Origin: Bacteriovorax sp.
GTDB lineage: Bacteria > Bdellovibrionota > Bacteriovoracia > Bacteriovoracales > Bacteriovoracaceae
Reading direction: 5' to 3'
DNA length: 63,429 nucleotides
Assembly (NCBI GenBank): GCA_014377485.1
Contig: JACMPM010000011.1
Location: 1-63,429 of the forward strand
Every line of letters starts with the position of its first letter. Position 1 is the first letter of the stretch. A model generated the notes under the pieces. The model searched no databases. It saw only the letters and a program-made list of their open reading frames with translations, and had not been told where the DNA came from. Position numbers and translations under genes: made by a program. This document shows, piece after piece, positions 45,033 through 53,935 of this stretch.

Positions 45033-45162
45033 GAAGTCTCCTAAAACTAAAATCTCTTTGGTCCTAATGACCAACAATTCTCTTATAGTATAAAGGATTA
45101 AAGAATATTTTCTTAGAGGGAGCTATTTTCCTTAAGAATACCTGAGCGAAGGATTTCGTGAA

Positions 45163-46116
45163 TTAAGAATTATTTTCAGCGTAGATGAGGAATTCTTGTT
45201 TGTGCGAGGGCAGTTGAGTGGCCATAACAACCGAAAGCCCCATGTTTTTAACAAAAGTTAAATACATCGGCACTCGTGATACAAGTTCGAATTTAGTCAT
45301 TTTCAAAGTGATAAAAGCGCCTTTTAAAGACGGCTTCACTTTCTCAACAACCTTTTCAATCTCTCGCAAAGTTCCTTCGGGAGGAAGATTCATATCCACA
45401 AAAAGCCATTGCACATGATTTTTTAAGTCATACACTTTGAAGTCCTGGATGGAGGTATGGTGATGAGTAAATTTGGGATGATTCAGGCAGATCTCACTCA
45501 TCAAGGCAGGATCTAATCCTTCGACGCTCAATCCTTTTTCTAAAAGTGCGTAAGTCGCTCCGCCAGGGCTAGAGCCAATCTCTAGAGCGTGATCAGAGGA
45601 CTCAAGCAACGCACCAACATAATCGATTCCATCTAAAACTTTTAAGTAAGCACGCGATGGAGCGACATCAGGAAGTACAAATGGAGAAAATCCTCCAGGC
45701 CAAGGAGAAGTGAGAAGTGAACTTTTAAATTCACCGAGATAATATTGATCTTTTCCGTTAGCTGTTACTTTAATTATTTCGAGTGCAATTTCCCCAAATT
45801 TTATTTTTGGACTTTTATAAATCTCACCGTCTTTTGAATAAAAAAGTGTCGGTAAACCAATCTCACGAGCGCGAGTTTCGACTTCTTCTAAGTTCCCTCT
45901 CATAATAAAACTGCCGAAGTGACGGCAAAAAACTGGCCGTAAGGTTTTTCCGAGCGGTCGAATTTCTTTAAAAGTTAAGAACCCATCAGTGGAGTAAGCG
46001 AATCTAAGTTCCGGGTAAATAAGGCGAATTTCTTCCTTCAAAAAGCTCTCGCTTCCTGGATTGCATAGAAAGTAGAAAAAATGGCTGGTCTCTGGTATTT
46101 TTAGGTTTTGTGTCAT
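45163..46116 (-). CDS. RlmM-like 23S rRNA 2'-O-methyltransferase
   Basis: A 317-residue protein similar in layout to RlmM (COG2933): an N-terminal THUMP-like part (FYFLCNPGSESFLKEEI), then an FtsJ-type methyltransferase domain with ALEIGSSPGGATYALLEKG as the SAM motif, LFVDMNLPPE with the catalytic Asp, and ITLKMTKFE with the catalytic Lys. RlmM methylates C2498. The protein is shorter than E. coli RlmM (366). It is divergent from the radical SAM gene, with about 20 bases between the starts. Confidence 0.82.
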   Translation of the reverse strand: MTQNLKIPETSHFFYFLCNPGSESFLKEEIRLIYPELRFAYSTDGFLTFKEIRPLGKTLRPVFCRHFGSFIMRGNLEEVETRAREIGLPTLFYSKDGEIYKSPKIKFGEIALEIIKVTANGKDQYYLGEFKSSLLTSPWPGGFSPFVLPDVAPSRAYLKVLDGIDYVGALLESSDHALEIGSSPGGATYALLEKGLSVEGLDPALMSEICLNHPKFTHHHTSIQDFKVYDLKNHVQWLFVDMNLPPEGTLREIEKVVEKVKPSLKGAFITLKMTKFELVSRVPMYLTFVKNMGLSVVMATQLPSHKQEFLIYAENNS

Positions 46117-46139
46117 GAATTGTGATAGATAACACTAAA

Positions 46140-47009
46140 ATGGAAAAATTCAAACGCGTTTATATTGAGATCAGTAATATTTGCAATCTTCAATGCTCTT
46201 TTTGCCCTGTGGTGGATAGAGATAAAAAGATTATGGGCCTCGATCTATTTGATTTGACCATTAAACAAGTTGCTCCTCTTACAGAGCAAGTTTGTTTACA
46301 CCTTATGGGCGAGCCTCTAGCCCACCCTGAATTCGAGCAGATCATAAAAATTTGTGAACGAGAAGGTGTTAAAATCAACTTAACTACCAATGGTGTACTC
46401 CTTAATCGTTTTGCTGATTTACTCTCGACCAGTCCAGCTTTTCACCAGGTAAATTTTTCGATTCACAGTTTTAAAGATAATTTCAAAGACAAAAGTATCA
46501 TGCCTTACCTCACTGATATTTTGAATTTTTCTAAACTTGCGCACGAGCGCCATCCAGAAATGTATATTAATTATCGTCTCTGGAATATATTTGAAACGAC
46601 TACTCAAAACGATACCAATAAAGATATTTTGCAAAATATAGCCAAGTTTTTTGAAGTAGATATTAAAGAAGATATCGACGTTGGATCTATTAAAAGTAAA
46701 CGTATTTGGAACCGGGTTTATTTGCATTTTGATTCGCGTTTTGAATGGCCGGATCCTGCAATGCCATTGCAATCAACCAAAGGATTTTGTCATGCTCTAA
46801 GTTCACATATTGGAATTCATGCCGACGGAACTGTAGTTCCCTGCTGTTTGGACAAAGAGGCCCGCATGGGTCTTGGAAATTGTTCGACAAAATCACTGGC
46901 CGATATTTTGGAAGTTAAACGTGCCAAAACTATGCGCGAAGGTTTTGCTCAAAGAAAGTTGGCAGAAGACCTATGTCAACGTTGTACGTACATTAAAAGA
47001 TTTCAGTAA
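46140..47009 (+). CDS. Radical SAM protein with SPASM-type C-terminus
   Basis: The radical SAM cluster cysteines Cys15, Cys19 and Cys22 lie in CNLQCSFC, followed by LHLMGEPLAHPEF (the G-G-E equivalent) and a TIM-barrel pattern. The C-terminal region has Cys residues in GFCHAL, VVPCCLDK, LGNCS and LCQRC, typical of an auxiliary 4Fe-4S SPASM/Twitch domain. No peptide substrate gene is adjacent, so the reaction is unknown. The start is unclear: ATG 46140 gives 289 residues and GTG 46122 six more; neither has a ribosome binding site, and the gene begins almost at the start of the divergent neighbour. Confidence 0.88.
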   Translation: MEKFKRVYIEISNICNLQCSFCPVVDRDKKIMGLDLFDLTIKQVAPLTEQVCLHLMGEPLAHPEFEQIIKICEREGVKINLTTNGVLLNRFADLLSTSPAFHQVNFSIHSFKDNFKDKSIMPYLTDILNFSKLAHERHPEMYINYRLWNIFETTTQNDTNKDILQNIAKFFEVDIKEDIDVGSIKSKRIWNRVYLHFDSRFEWPDPAMPLQSTKGFCHALSSHIGIHADGTVVPCCLDKEARMGLGNCSTKSLADILEVKRAKTMREGFAQRKLAEDLCQRCTYIKRFQ

Positions 47010-47095
47010 GTTAACTAAAAACTCCCCAAAATTTAAGTTTGCCCTTAGAATATCCGATAGGAACAGTAGGAAATATTCTTTTACAAGGCCTGGCA

Positions 47096-47362
47096 ATGAC
47101 CGAAGAAGAACTGCAGAAAAAGCGACAGGATTTTAGAGATTCAGAGGTTCAAAACAGAATCGCCAATCTCTCTAGTTCAGAAGAATATCGCCAGCAAACT
47201 TTGAAGGCCAATTACACTCGTAGAGTCATTAAAAGCGATATCGGGAAGATGGGTTGGAGTTTAATAATAGGACAGGCCACATTTCTATTCTTATTCTCAT
47301 CACTTTTTTTAATTAGTTATATTCCCAAAACCAAATTTCTCGTCACGAAAATCTTTCCCTAA
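47096..47362 (+). CDS. Small single-pass membrane protein, 88 aa
   Basis: From the ATG at 47096 (AAGG upstream) the protein has a charged, helical N-terminal half (MTEEELQKKRQDFRDSE...) and one hydrophobic segment near residues 54-76, ending KFLVTKIFP. No family recognised. Its frame is open upstream to 47039, but that part has no good start. It lies between the radical SAM gene and coaBC. Confidence 0.6.
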   Translation: MTEEELQKKRQDFRDSEVQNRIANLSSSEEYRQQTLKANYTRRVIKSDIGKMGWSLIIGQATFLFLFSSLFLISYIPKTKFLVTKIFP

Positions 47363-47400
47363 AATTGCCAAACTCCCTTGTTTAGTGACATATTTTCTCG

Positions 47401-48624
47401 ATGAAAATACTCCTAAGTGTATGTGGGTCAATCTCTGCTTATAAGTCGCTCGATATCGCTCGAGGTCTGGTCAATAATGGCCATCAAGTAAAAGTTGTTC
47501 TTACACGTGGTGCTCTTAAATTTGTTGTCCCGGAAGTCTTCACTTATTTAGGAGTTGAAGCTGTATATCTCGAAGATGCCGACTTCAATCATAAAAATGT
47601 TTTGCATGTAGATCTCGCTCGTTGGTGTGACACTTTAGTCATTGCTCCTCTTTCTGCTAATACTCTTTCGCGTCTTGCCCAAGGAGCAGCGAATGATTTA
47701 TTAAGTTCTATTTTCTTAGCATTAGAACCAGAAAAAACTATTTCAATATTCCCGGCCATGAATTCTTTGATGTTAAAACATCCATTCACCGTAGAAAATT
47801 TAGCTCAATTAAAAAAACTTAAAACACTTAATAATGTTTTTGTCTCTTTGACCAATGCTGGAGTTCTCGCTTGCAATGAAGTGGGCGTTGGAAAACTTCC
47901 TAACGTATCCGAAATTCTAGAATTAATTCCAACGCTGAAAGCTCCTTTTACTGAAAGTGCCGTGCGCTCTAAAATTGTTATCAGTACGGGTGCGACCATT
48001 GCTCCACTGGACCCTGTTCGCTATTTAACAAATTCTTCATCCGGAATCACCGGCTATCATCTTGCCGTTGCAGCATTAAAGCGTGGTCATAATGTTTCTG
48101 TGATTGCAGGTAGAAATGCAGCAAGTGAACTTGATTTGTTGGCAAAGCATCCAAATTTTAAACTCACTCGCATAACCACTGTTTCTGAACTGCACGATGC
48201 AGTTCATGCCGAGTTAAATCAAGCGAGTGCTTATTTATCAGCAGCAGCTATTTCTGATATTGAATTTGACATTTCCACAGAAAAAATTAAAAAAGAAAAT
48301 ATTAATGACAAGCTTTTAGTAAAAAAAGCGACAGATGTTTTGAAGACAGTTATCGATGCTCGTATACCAAATTTAAAAATAGTTGGTTTTGCTGCTGAAA
48401 CAGATTTAAGTGATGCGGTTTTAACCAAAAAATTTAATTCGAAACCTGTCGATTTGTTAGTTGGAACAAAAGTGAATAACGGTCTCGCGGCCAATTCTGA
48501 AATTCTAGGCTTCAACGTGAATCAAGCCAATTATCGTTTTATGGAAAAAGGAATGATCACACTTGAGCGCTCTCTTACAAAAAGTGAACTGGCCGAAATA
48601 ATCTTACAACGAATTAACCTCTAA
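47401..48624 (+). CDS. coaBC: Bifunctional phosphopantothenoylcysteine decarboxylase/synthetase
   Basis: Two consecutive steps of coenzyme A synthesis. The N-terminal flavoprotein (CoaC) domain has CGSISAYKSLDIARGL, the His of the active site in HVDLARW, and FPAMNSLM (the PAMN motif) near residue 120. The CoaB domain starts near 185 with ISTGATIAPLDPVRYLTNSSSG and includes KKATDVLK. The 407-residue length is normal. panC follows nine bases after the stop, so two CoA-pathway genes are together. Confidence 0.95.
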   Translation: MKILLSVCGSISAYKSLDIARGLVNNGHQVKVVLTRGALKFVVPEVFTYLGVEAVYLEDADFNHKNVLHVDLARWCDTLVIAPLSANTLSRLAQGAANDLLSSIFLALEPEKTISIFPAMNSLMLKHPFTVENLAQLKKLKTLNNVFVSLTNAGVLACNEVGVGKLPNVSEILELIPTLKAPFTESAVRSKIVISTGATIAPLDPVRYLTNSSSGITGYHLAVAALKRGHNVSVIAGRNAASELDLLAKHPNFKLTRITTVSELHDAVHAELNQASAYLSAAAISDIEFDISTEKIKKENINDKLLVKKATDVLKTVIDARIPNLKIVGFAAETDLSDAVLTKKFNSKPVDLLVGTKVNNGLAANSEILGFNVNQANYRFMEKGMITLERSLTKSELAEIILQRINL

Positions 48625-48632
48625 AAATAAAT

Positions 48633-49490
48633 ATGATTAAAGTTTTTACTACACAAAATGATTTTAAAAAATATAGAGCGAGCCTCGCACACGACTCCGT
48701 AGGAATTGTTCCCACGATGGGTAATTTGCATGAAGGACACATCTCGCTACTCAAACAATGTATTACTGACAATGCTATTAGCGTAATCATAATTTTTGTG
48801 AATCCAAAGCAATTTGGTCCTACAGAAGATTTTGATAAATACCCTCGCACGCTGGATGCCGACCTGGCGAAAATAACTAACCTTGCCCTTCATTCAATTT
48901 CTTTGAATGATAAAAAAGAAATTGTCGTTTTTGCTCCAAAGAGCAACGAAGAAATTTATCCAAATGGTTTCGGCACTGTCATTTCTGTAAAACAAGTTAC
49001 ACAAAAATTAGAAGGTGCCTTTCGTCCTGATCATTTTGATGGTGTAACTACAGTTGTTTATCGACTCTTTAAAATCATTGGTGCCAAAAATGCTTATTTT
49101 GGGCAGAAAGATTTTCAGCAATGTGTGGTAGTGAAAAAAATGGTTTACGACCTAGGCCTTGAAATCAAGATGAATATTCTTCCAATTATTAGAAATAGTG
49201 AAGGACTTGCATTATCTAGCCGCAATCAATTTTTAAGTTCTGAAGAGAGAACTGATGCACTTCATCTTCCAAAAATGCTAAAGCAAATTGAAATGCTTAT
49301 AAAAAATAAAGCTGATTATAAATCATTAATCGCTTCTGAATTAACAAACGATAAATGGGATTACCTCGAAGTGCTGGACTCAGAAGATTTAGAAATTCCA
49401 AATACTAAGACAAAAGAAATTGTAGTAATTGGAGCTTATAGACTTCGGGCCGTCAGACTCCTCGATAATATTTTGGTGCAAACTATATGA
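48633..49490 (+). CDS. panC: Pantothenate synthetase
   Basis: Joins pantoate and beta-alanine using ATP. The nucleotide-binding motif GIVPTMGNLHEGHISLL (23-39) contains both HxGH-type histidines, and GQKDFQQ and LALSSRN are the later signatures. The usual KMSKS-equivalent region is intact. Its stop overlaps the hflX start by four bases (ATGA). Confidence 0.95.
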   Translation: MIKVFTTQNDFKKYRASLAHDSVGIVPTMGNLHEGHISLLKQCITDNAISVIIIFVNPKQFGPTEDFDKYPRTLDADLAKITNLALHSISLNDKKEIVVFAPKSNEEIYPNGFGTVISVKQVTQKLEGAFRPDHFDGVTTVVYRLFKIIGAKNAYFGQKDFQQCVVVKKMVYDLGLEIKMNILPIIRNSEGLALSSRNQFLSSEERTDALHLPKMLKQIEMLIKNKADYKSLIASELTNDKWDYLEVLDSEDLEIPNTKTKEIVVIGAYRLRAVRLLDNILVQTI

Positions 49491-50833
49491 TGGATAACGA
49501 ATTTAATATTGATCCCACTTATCAGGCCACTCTGGTTTCTTTAGTGTGCCCTAGCTTTCCTGACCACACTACTGAAGCTGAGTCACAAAGATCGATTACA
49601 GAGCTCCGTGAGCTTCTTAGAACACTAGGTTTAAAAACCGGCACTTCTCATGTTCAAAATAAAAAAGAGATCGATCCTGCGACAATATTGGGCTCTGGTA
49701 AATTAAAAGAAATTGCTGAAGCGGCTGAGGCTGAAGGATCTAAACTTTTAGTTTTTGACTTTGAATTAACAGCAAGACAGATTACGAATATAAGAAACCT
49801 CACTGGCCTCTCAGTAGTCGATCGCGTTCATGTTATTTTAGAAATTTTTGCCAAACACGCTCGCACCAAAGAAGCAAAAATCCAAATAGAGATTGCTCGT
49901 TTGCAGTATATGCTTCCTCGCCTTGCAGGTTTTTGGACCCATTTAAATCGTCAGCGCGGTGGTGTTGGGGTTTTAGGTGGAGAGGGTGAAAAGCAGATCG
50001 AGTTAGATAGACGTATTATTCGCGAAAAAATTGAATTCTATAAAGAAGAGCTAGTCACTTTAGAAAAGCAAAGAGTTGTTCGTAAAAAAAGAAGAGAAAA
50101 CCAAGCTGTGACTGCTGCTCTGGTAGGCTATACCAATGCTGGAAAATCTTCAATTATGAATCGCCTTTGCCGAGTTGAAGTTTTGGAAGAGAACAAACTC
50201 TTTGCAACTCTGGACTCAACTTACAGAATGCTGAATCCAGATACAAAACCACCAATGATTATGATTGATACGGTAGGATTTATTTCCAACCTTCCCAATA
50301 CATTGATCGACGGATTTAAGACAACATTAGAGTCTGCACTCGAAGCTGACCTTTTAATCATTGTCTGCGATATTTCAGATCCTCATTACGAAAAACAATT
50401 AGAAGTAACCAATGACGTTTTAAAAGAGCTGGATGTTGGCGACAAAGAGAGGCTTATTGTCTTTAATAAAAAAGATCAACTTCATGATGATTTATTAAAG
50501 AAAATTATCCTGCGTAAATACCCAAATAGCTTTTTAGTTTCAAGTTATGACCCGGAAGATATGAAAGCACTTCGCACGCACATCATTGAATATTTTTTGA
50601 AGAAGCAGCAACACTATGATCTTTTTGTGCCTTATGAAGACGGAGCTGCACATTCAGCTATCATGTCTAAAACCAATATCGTGAAGACTGCTCATCACGA
50701 GAAAGGGATTTTTTACCGTATCCGTGTGCCCGATTTTATTTTTGGAAATCTAGGTGTGCAGAAATATATTCTTGCACCAAATGATCCACGCCTAGAGGAA
50801 ACTGATTGGGAAGAACTTACCCCTTTAACCTAA
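49487..50833 (+). CDS. hflX: GTPase HflX
   Basis: Ribosome-associated GTPase involved in stalled or heat-damaged ribosome recycling. The N-terminal HflX domain includes DPATILGSGKLKE and LPRLAGFWTHLNRQRGG; the G domain has G1 VGYTNAGKSS, G3 DTVGFISNLP and G4 NKKD. The 448-residue length is typical. The start is one of two adjacent ATG codons (49487 or 49490), overlapping the panC stop. Confidence 0.94.
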   Translation: MMDNEFNIDPTYQATLVSLVCPSFPDHTTEAESQRSITELRELLRTLGLKTGTSHVQNKKEIDPATILGSGKLKEIAEAAEAEGSKLLVFDFELTARQITNIRNLTGLSVVDRVHVILEIFAKHARTKEAKIQIEIARLQYMLPRLAGFWTHLNRQRGGVGVLGGEGEKQIELDRRIIREKIEFYKEELVTLEKQRVVRKKRRENQAVTAALVGYTNAGKSSIMNRLCRVEVLEENKLFATLDSTYRMLNPDTKPPMIMIDTVGFISNLPNTLIDGFKTTLESALEADLLIIVCDISDPHYEKQLEVTNDVLKELDVGDKERLIVFNKKDQLHDDLLKKIILRKYPNSFLVSSYDPEDMKALRTHIIEYFLKKQQHYDLFVPYEDGAAHSAIMSKTNIVKTAHHEKGIFYRIRVPDFIFGNLGVQKYILAPNDPRLEETDWEELTPLT

Positions 50834-50906
50834 AAAAAACGGCCAAGAGAAAAATGACAACTGTCAGGGTAAGACCGATGACAACAACGCGCGTATCTTT
50901 ATCCAT
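50817..50906 (-). CDS. Small membrane peptide, 29 aa
   Basis: A 30-codon frame: start MDKDTRVVVIGLTLTVVIF, then LLAVFFRLKG and TAA. AAGGA lies seven bases before the ATG. It encodes one transmembrane helix with a charged N-terminus and a basic C-terminus, the form of many bacterial small membrane proteins. It overlaps the end of hflX by 17 bases on the opposite strand. Being so short, it could be chance, but start, binding site and topology agree. Confidence 0.5.
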   Translation of the reverse strand: MDKDTRVVVIGLTLTVVIFLLAVFFRLKG

Positions 50907-50974
50907 AATTTTTTCCTTATTTTTTATTCTAACAAAATAAGCCATACTTACTAGAAAAATATTATTGGGGACTT

Positions 50975-52912
50975 ATGAATAAGCAATACACTCCGCCTAC
51001 TGACGTAAAATCTATTCTAGCACTTGTTAAACGCCCAAAAAAAGCTGTTGTTACTGCTGGTATGGTATACGCAAATGGTCCCGTGCATCTTGGTCACTTG
51101 GCGGGTGCACACGTCCCAGCTGATGTTTTGGCCCGTTATATGCGCATGCTTATCGGCAGTGAGAATGTACTTTTTGTTTGTGGTACGGATGACCATGGTT
51201 CTGCCGCGGAAGTTGCGGCCATTAAAAATGGCAAAAGTGTTCGCGAATATATCGATCAAATCCATGATATGCAAAATAAGACCATGGATAACTATGCTAT
51301 CTCGCTTAATGTTTTCTCAGGAACATCAAAGCCAGATTGTTTTCCCATTCATAGTAAACTTTCTCAAGATTTTATCAGAAAGCTTTATAAGAATGGAATG
51401 CTAGAAAAAAAGACCAGCAAGCAATGGTTTGATACAAAATTAAATCGTTTTCTCCAGGATCGAAATGTTACTGGAAAATGTCCCAATCCAAATTGTACAA
51501 ATGAAAAAGCTTATAGCGATGAATGTGAAGTTTGTGGAACTCAATATGATCCAAGTGAACTTATCAATCCGATTTCTGCTTTAAGCGATACTGCTCCAGT
51601 ATTAAAAGACACAGTTCATTGGTGGTTGGATCTTTGGAAAGTTTCAGATCAACTGACTGAGTGGATTCAAACCAAACAAGGAAAATGGCGCACTCCTGTT
51701 TTTAATGATGTCTTTGGAACTGTTCAACCAGCTTTTCAATTTGATAATACAAGTGAGCCCATTTTTAAAGAAATGCGAGCTAGTCTTCCCAAGCACAAAA
51801 GCCGATACGCACCTGGAAAAAAAGTTGTCGTTCAATGTGAAAATAAATCTGACATGAATGAAGCCAAACGTATGCTCGAAGAAAAAGGTGTCACTTGTAC
51901 ACTTCTCGATGGCTGGGCCCATCGTTCTATTACTCGCGATATTAGCTGGGGAATTCCTCTTCCCAAAGACCTAGATCCTGAGATGGAAGGCAAAACATTA
52001 TACGTCTGGCCAGACTCTCTAATCGCCCCAATTTCTTTTTCACAGGTAGCTTTAAAAAATCAAGGAAAAGATGCAAAAGAATACGAAAAATTCTGGAAGG
52101 ACCCCGAAGCAAAAATATTTCAATTCTTAGGCCAGGACAATGTTTATTTTTACGTGCTGATGCAAGGAGCGATGTGGCTTGGATCTCAAGATGATCCTAA
52201 TCATTTACCACTTGCCGGTGAATTGCAACTTACAGATATCTTCGGTTGTTTTCATTTGATGGTTGATGGCGAAAAAATGAGCAAGTCGATCGGGAATTTT
52301 TACACCGGCGATCAAATGCTAGAAGAGAAAGGTTACGATCCAGATCAGGTTCGCTACTTTTTAGCACTCTTGAGTCTTCCAGAAAAATCTTCAAACTTTG
52401 ATTTTAATACTTTTAATGAACGCAATAAATTTTTAGCTGGTCCATTAAATGCGGCCTTGGAAAAACCAATTTCTGCTGTTCACTCTAAATTTGGCGGCAT
52501 TGTTCCCAATGGAAAATTATTAGAAAAAGCAGAAAAAGAAACAATGCAAATTGTGCAAAGATATTTAAAGAGCATGGAAAAAGCTGAATACTCCACGCTG
52601 CTATTTGCAGTGGAGAATTACGCCAGACTCATTAATAGTTTCTTTGTTCAGTACAAACCGCATGATGACCGTGCGCCAGAAGAGAGTCGTGCTGATGCCC
52701 TTTATTCGTGTTTTTATGTTTTGAAAAATTTGATGATTATGCTTTATCCGTTTGCTCCGGTAACGATGGATAAAGTTCGTCAGTCACTTAATTTGCCTGA
52801 GAATGTTTTTTCGGTTGATGAGCTTGGGTTGCCTATTCCTGCAGGACATGTGATTGGGCAGAAACAACAGTTTTTTCCGGCGGTTGAAGGAAGCGAAACC
52901 GAAGACACATAG
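50975..52912 (+). CDS. metG: Methionyl-tRNA synthetase
   Basis: Class I aminoacyl-tRNA synthetase. The HIGH-type motif is HLGH (38-41) in GPVHLGHLAGAHV, the KMSKS loop is intact in DGEKMSKSIGNF, and a zinc knuckle C-x-x-x-x-C ... C-x-x-C is seen in CPNPNCTNEKAYSDECEVCG. At 645 residues it lacks a long C-terminal EMAP domain. The ATG is preceded by TGGGGA. It stands alone downstream of hflX. Confidence 0.95.
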   Translation: MNKQYTPPTDVKSILALVKRPKKAVVTAGMVYANGPVHLGHLAGAHVPADVLARYMRMLIGSENVLFVCGTDDHGSAAEVAAIKNGKSVREYIDQIHDMQNKTMDNYAISLNVFSGTSKPDCFPIHSKLSQDFIRKLYKNGMLEKKTSKQWFDTKLNRFLQDRNVTGKCPNPNCTNEKAYSDECEVCGTQYDPSELINPISALSDTAPVLKDTVHWWLDLWKVSDQLTEWIQTKQGKWRTPVFNDVFGTVQPAFQFDNTSEPIFKEMRASLPKHKSRYAPGKKVVVQCENKSDMNEAKRMLEEKGVTCTLLDGWAHRSITRDISWGIPLPKDLDPEMEGKTLYVWPDSLIAPISFSQVALKNQGKDAKEYEKFWKDPEAKIFQFLGQDNVYFYVLMQGAMWLGSQDDPNHLPLAGELQLTDIFGCFHLMVDGEKMSKSIGNFYTGDQMLEEKGYDPDQVRYFLALLSLPEKSSNFDFNTFNERNKFLAGPLNAALEKPISAVHSKFGGIVPNGKLLEKAEKETMQIVQRYLKSMEKAEYSTLLFAVENYARLINSFFVQYKPHDDRAPEESRADALYSCFYVLKNLMIMLYPFAPVTMDKVRQSLNLPENVFSVDELGLPIPAGHVIGQKQQFFPAVEGSETEDT

Positions 52913-52975
52913 TAATAAATTTTATTATCCCCTACGATTAATTTGTGGGGGCTGAAAAAAAAACGTTAGAAGCTA

Positions 52976-53935
52976 TTACAACATATTCAACAAATCCAAC
53001 TCAACACTAAAACTCCCCCCCGAAACACAATCACTATCTACCCCACCGCTCAACAAAACAGTGTGTTTAAATATATCGCCTTTTTTTACTTCAACATCTC
53101 GAGACTGAACATCTGAAGAAATTCCACTTCCAGGAATTGTTGCGACAATGTCATTGTTTTTATAAACTCTCCAGGTCACTGAAGTATCATTGGCAATTCC
53201 AGTCCATGATATTTTTGCAGTTCCCGCTCCATCGGCCGTCCATGAATCGAGAACATGCTCTGCACTTCCCATCCCGCCTTCACAATGCTGATATTGTTTT
53301 TGGTGAATAGGAGTGTCCCCTTTTACATAAACAGAAGGTGGATTACATTTTTTACCTGCAGTATTCACACTTCTTCCAAGTGCATTGCAAAGGGATGCAA
53401 GGTTTGTAGTCGAAGCTAGTGCATTACAACTTAAAATATTTCCAGAGTCATCAACACTTACTGATATCGGAATTTTAAAAGTTTTAAGCTTTGCGCCTAG
53501 AACCATTTTTCCTCTATCATAATTAACAATAAGAACTGTCTCTCCAACTTTCTGCCCTTTAGGAATCAAATAAGTTTCATCTGTCTTTAAATCATACCCC
53601 GTAATCATCACTCCGGAGTTACCAATTTTTTTTTCGTTGGCAGTAAAACGTTTTTGAATTGTTCCATCAGAGAGAACTTTTTGAATCTCTTTAACGGCAC
53701 TAGGTATATTCGGATTAATCCCTTTAAAAGTTTTCTCACACGAACTTCCATCAGCAACAATATTTCTAATTTCTTGTCCAAGGGAATCGATATCCATATT
53801 GGTTGCAGTTGTTTTTTCATTCTTGGTTTGCTGAGTGAAAATATTCATCATCCAAGCTGAAAGGGCACCCATCAGACCTATGGCAATTAAGATTTCAATC
53901 AATGAAAATCCCGACCTGTTTTTTAAAATCTTCAT
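52976..53935 (-). CDS. Pseudopilin / prepilin-type protein
   Basis: The N-terminus reads KILKNRSGFSLIEILIAIGL: a short basic leader, the prepilin peptidase site G-FSLIE with Glu at +5 of the mature protein, and a long hydrophobic helix. The remaining 270 residues have two parts, one with DLKTDETYLIPKG and a C-terminal domain with several Cys and beta-rich composition. It should be processed by a PilD-type peptidase and may be a minor pilin or type II pseudopilin. Its ATG overlaps the stop of the adenylating-enzyme gene (ATGA), an unexpected neighbour. Confidence 0.82.
   Translation of the reverse strand: MKILKNRSGFSLIEILIAIGLMGALSAWMMNIFTQQTKNEKTTATNMDIDSLGQEIRNIVADGSSCEKTFKGINPNIPSAVKEIQKVLSDGTIQKRFTANEKKIGNSGVMITGYDLKTDETYLIPKGQKVGETVLIVNYDRGKMVLGAKLKTFKIPISVSVDDSGNILSCNALASTTNLASLCNALGRSVNTAGKKCNPPSVYVKGDTPIHQKQYQHCEGGMGSAEHVLDSWTADGAGTAKISWTGIANDTSVTWRVYKNNDIVATIPGSGISSDVQSRDVEVKKGDIFKHTVLLSGGVDSDCVSGGSFSVELDLLNML

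Noticed and set aside
52930-52965. Hairpin CCCCTAC/GTGGGGG after metG
   Set aside because: The stem is followed by CTGAAAA, not T residues, on the plus strand, and the T-run precedes the stem on the minus strand, so it is not a convincing terminator.
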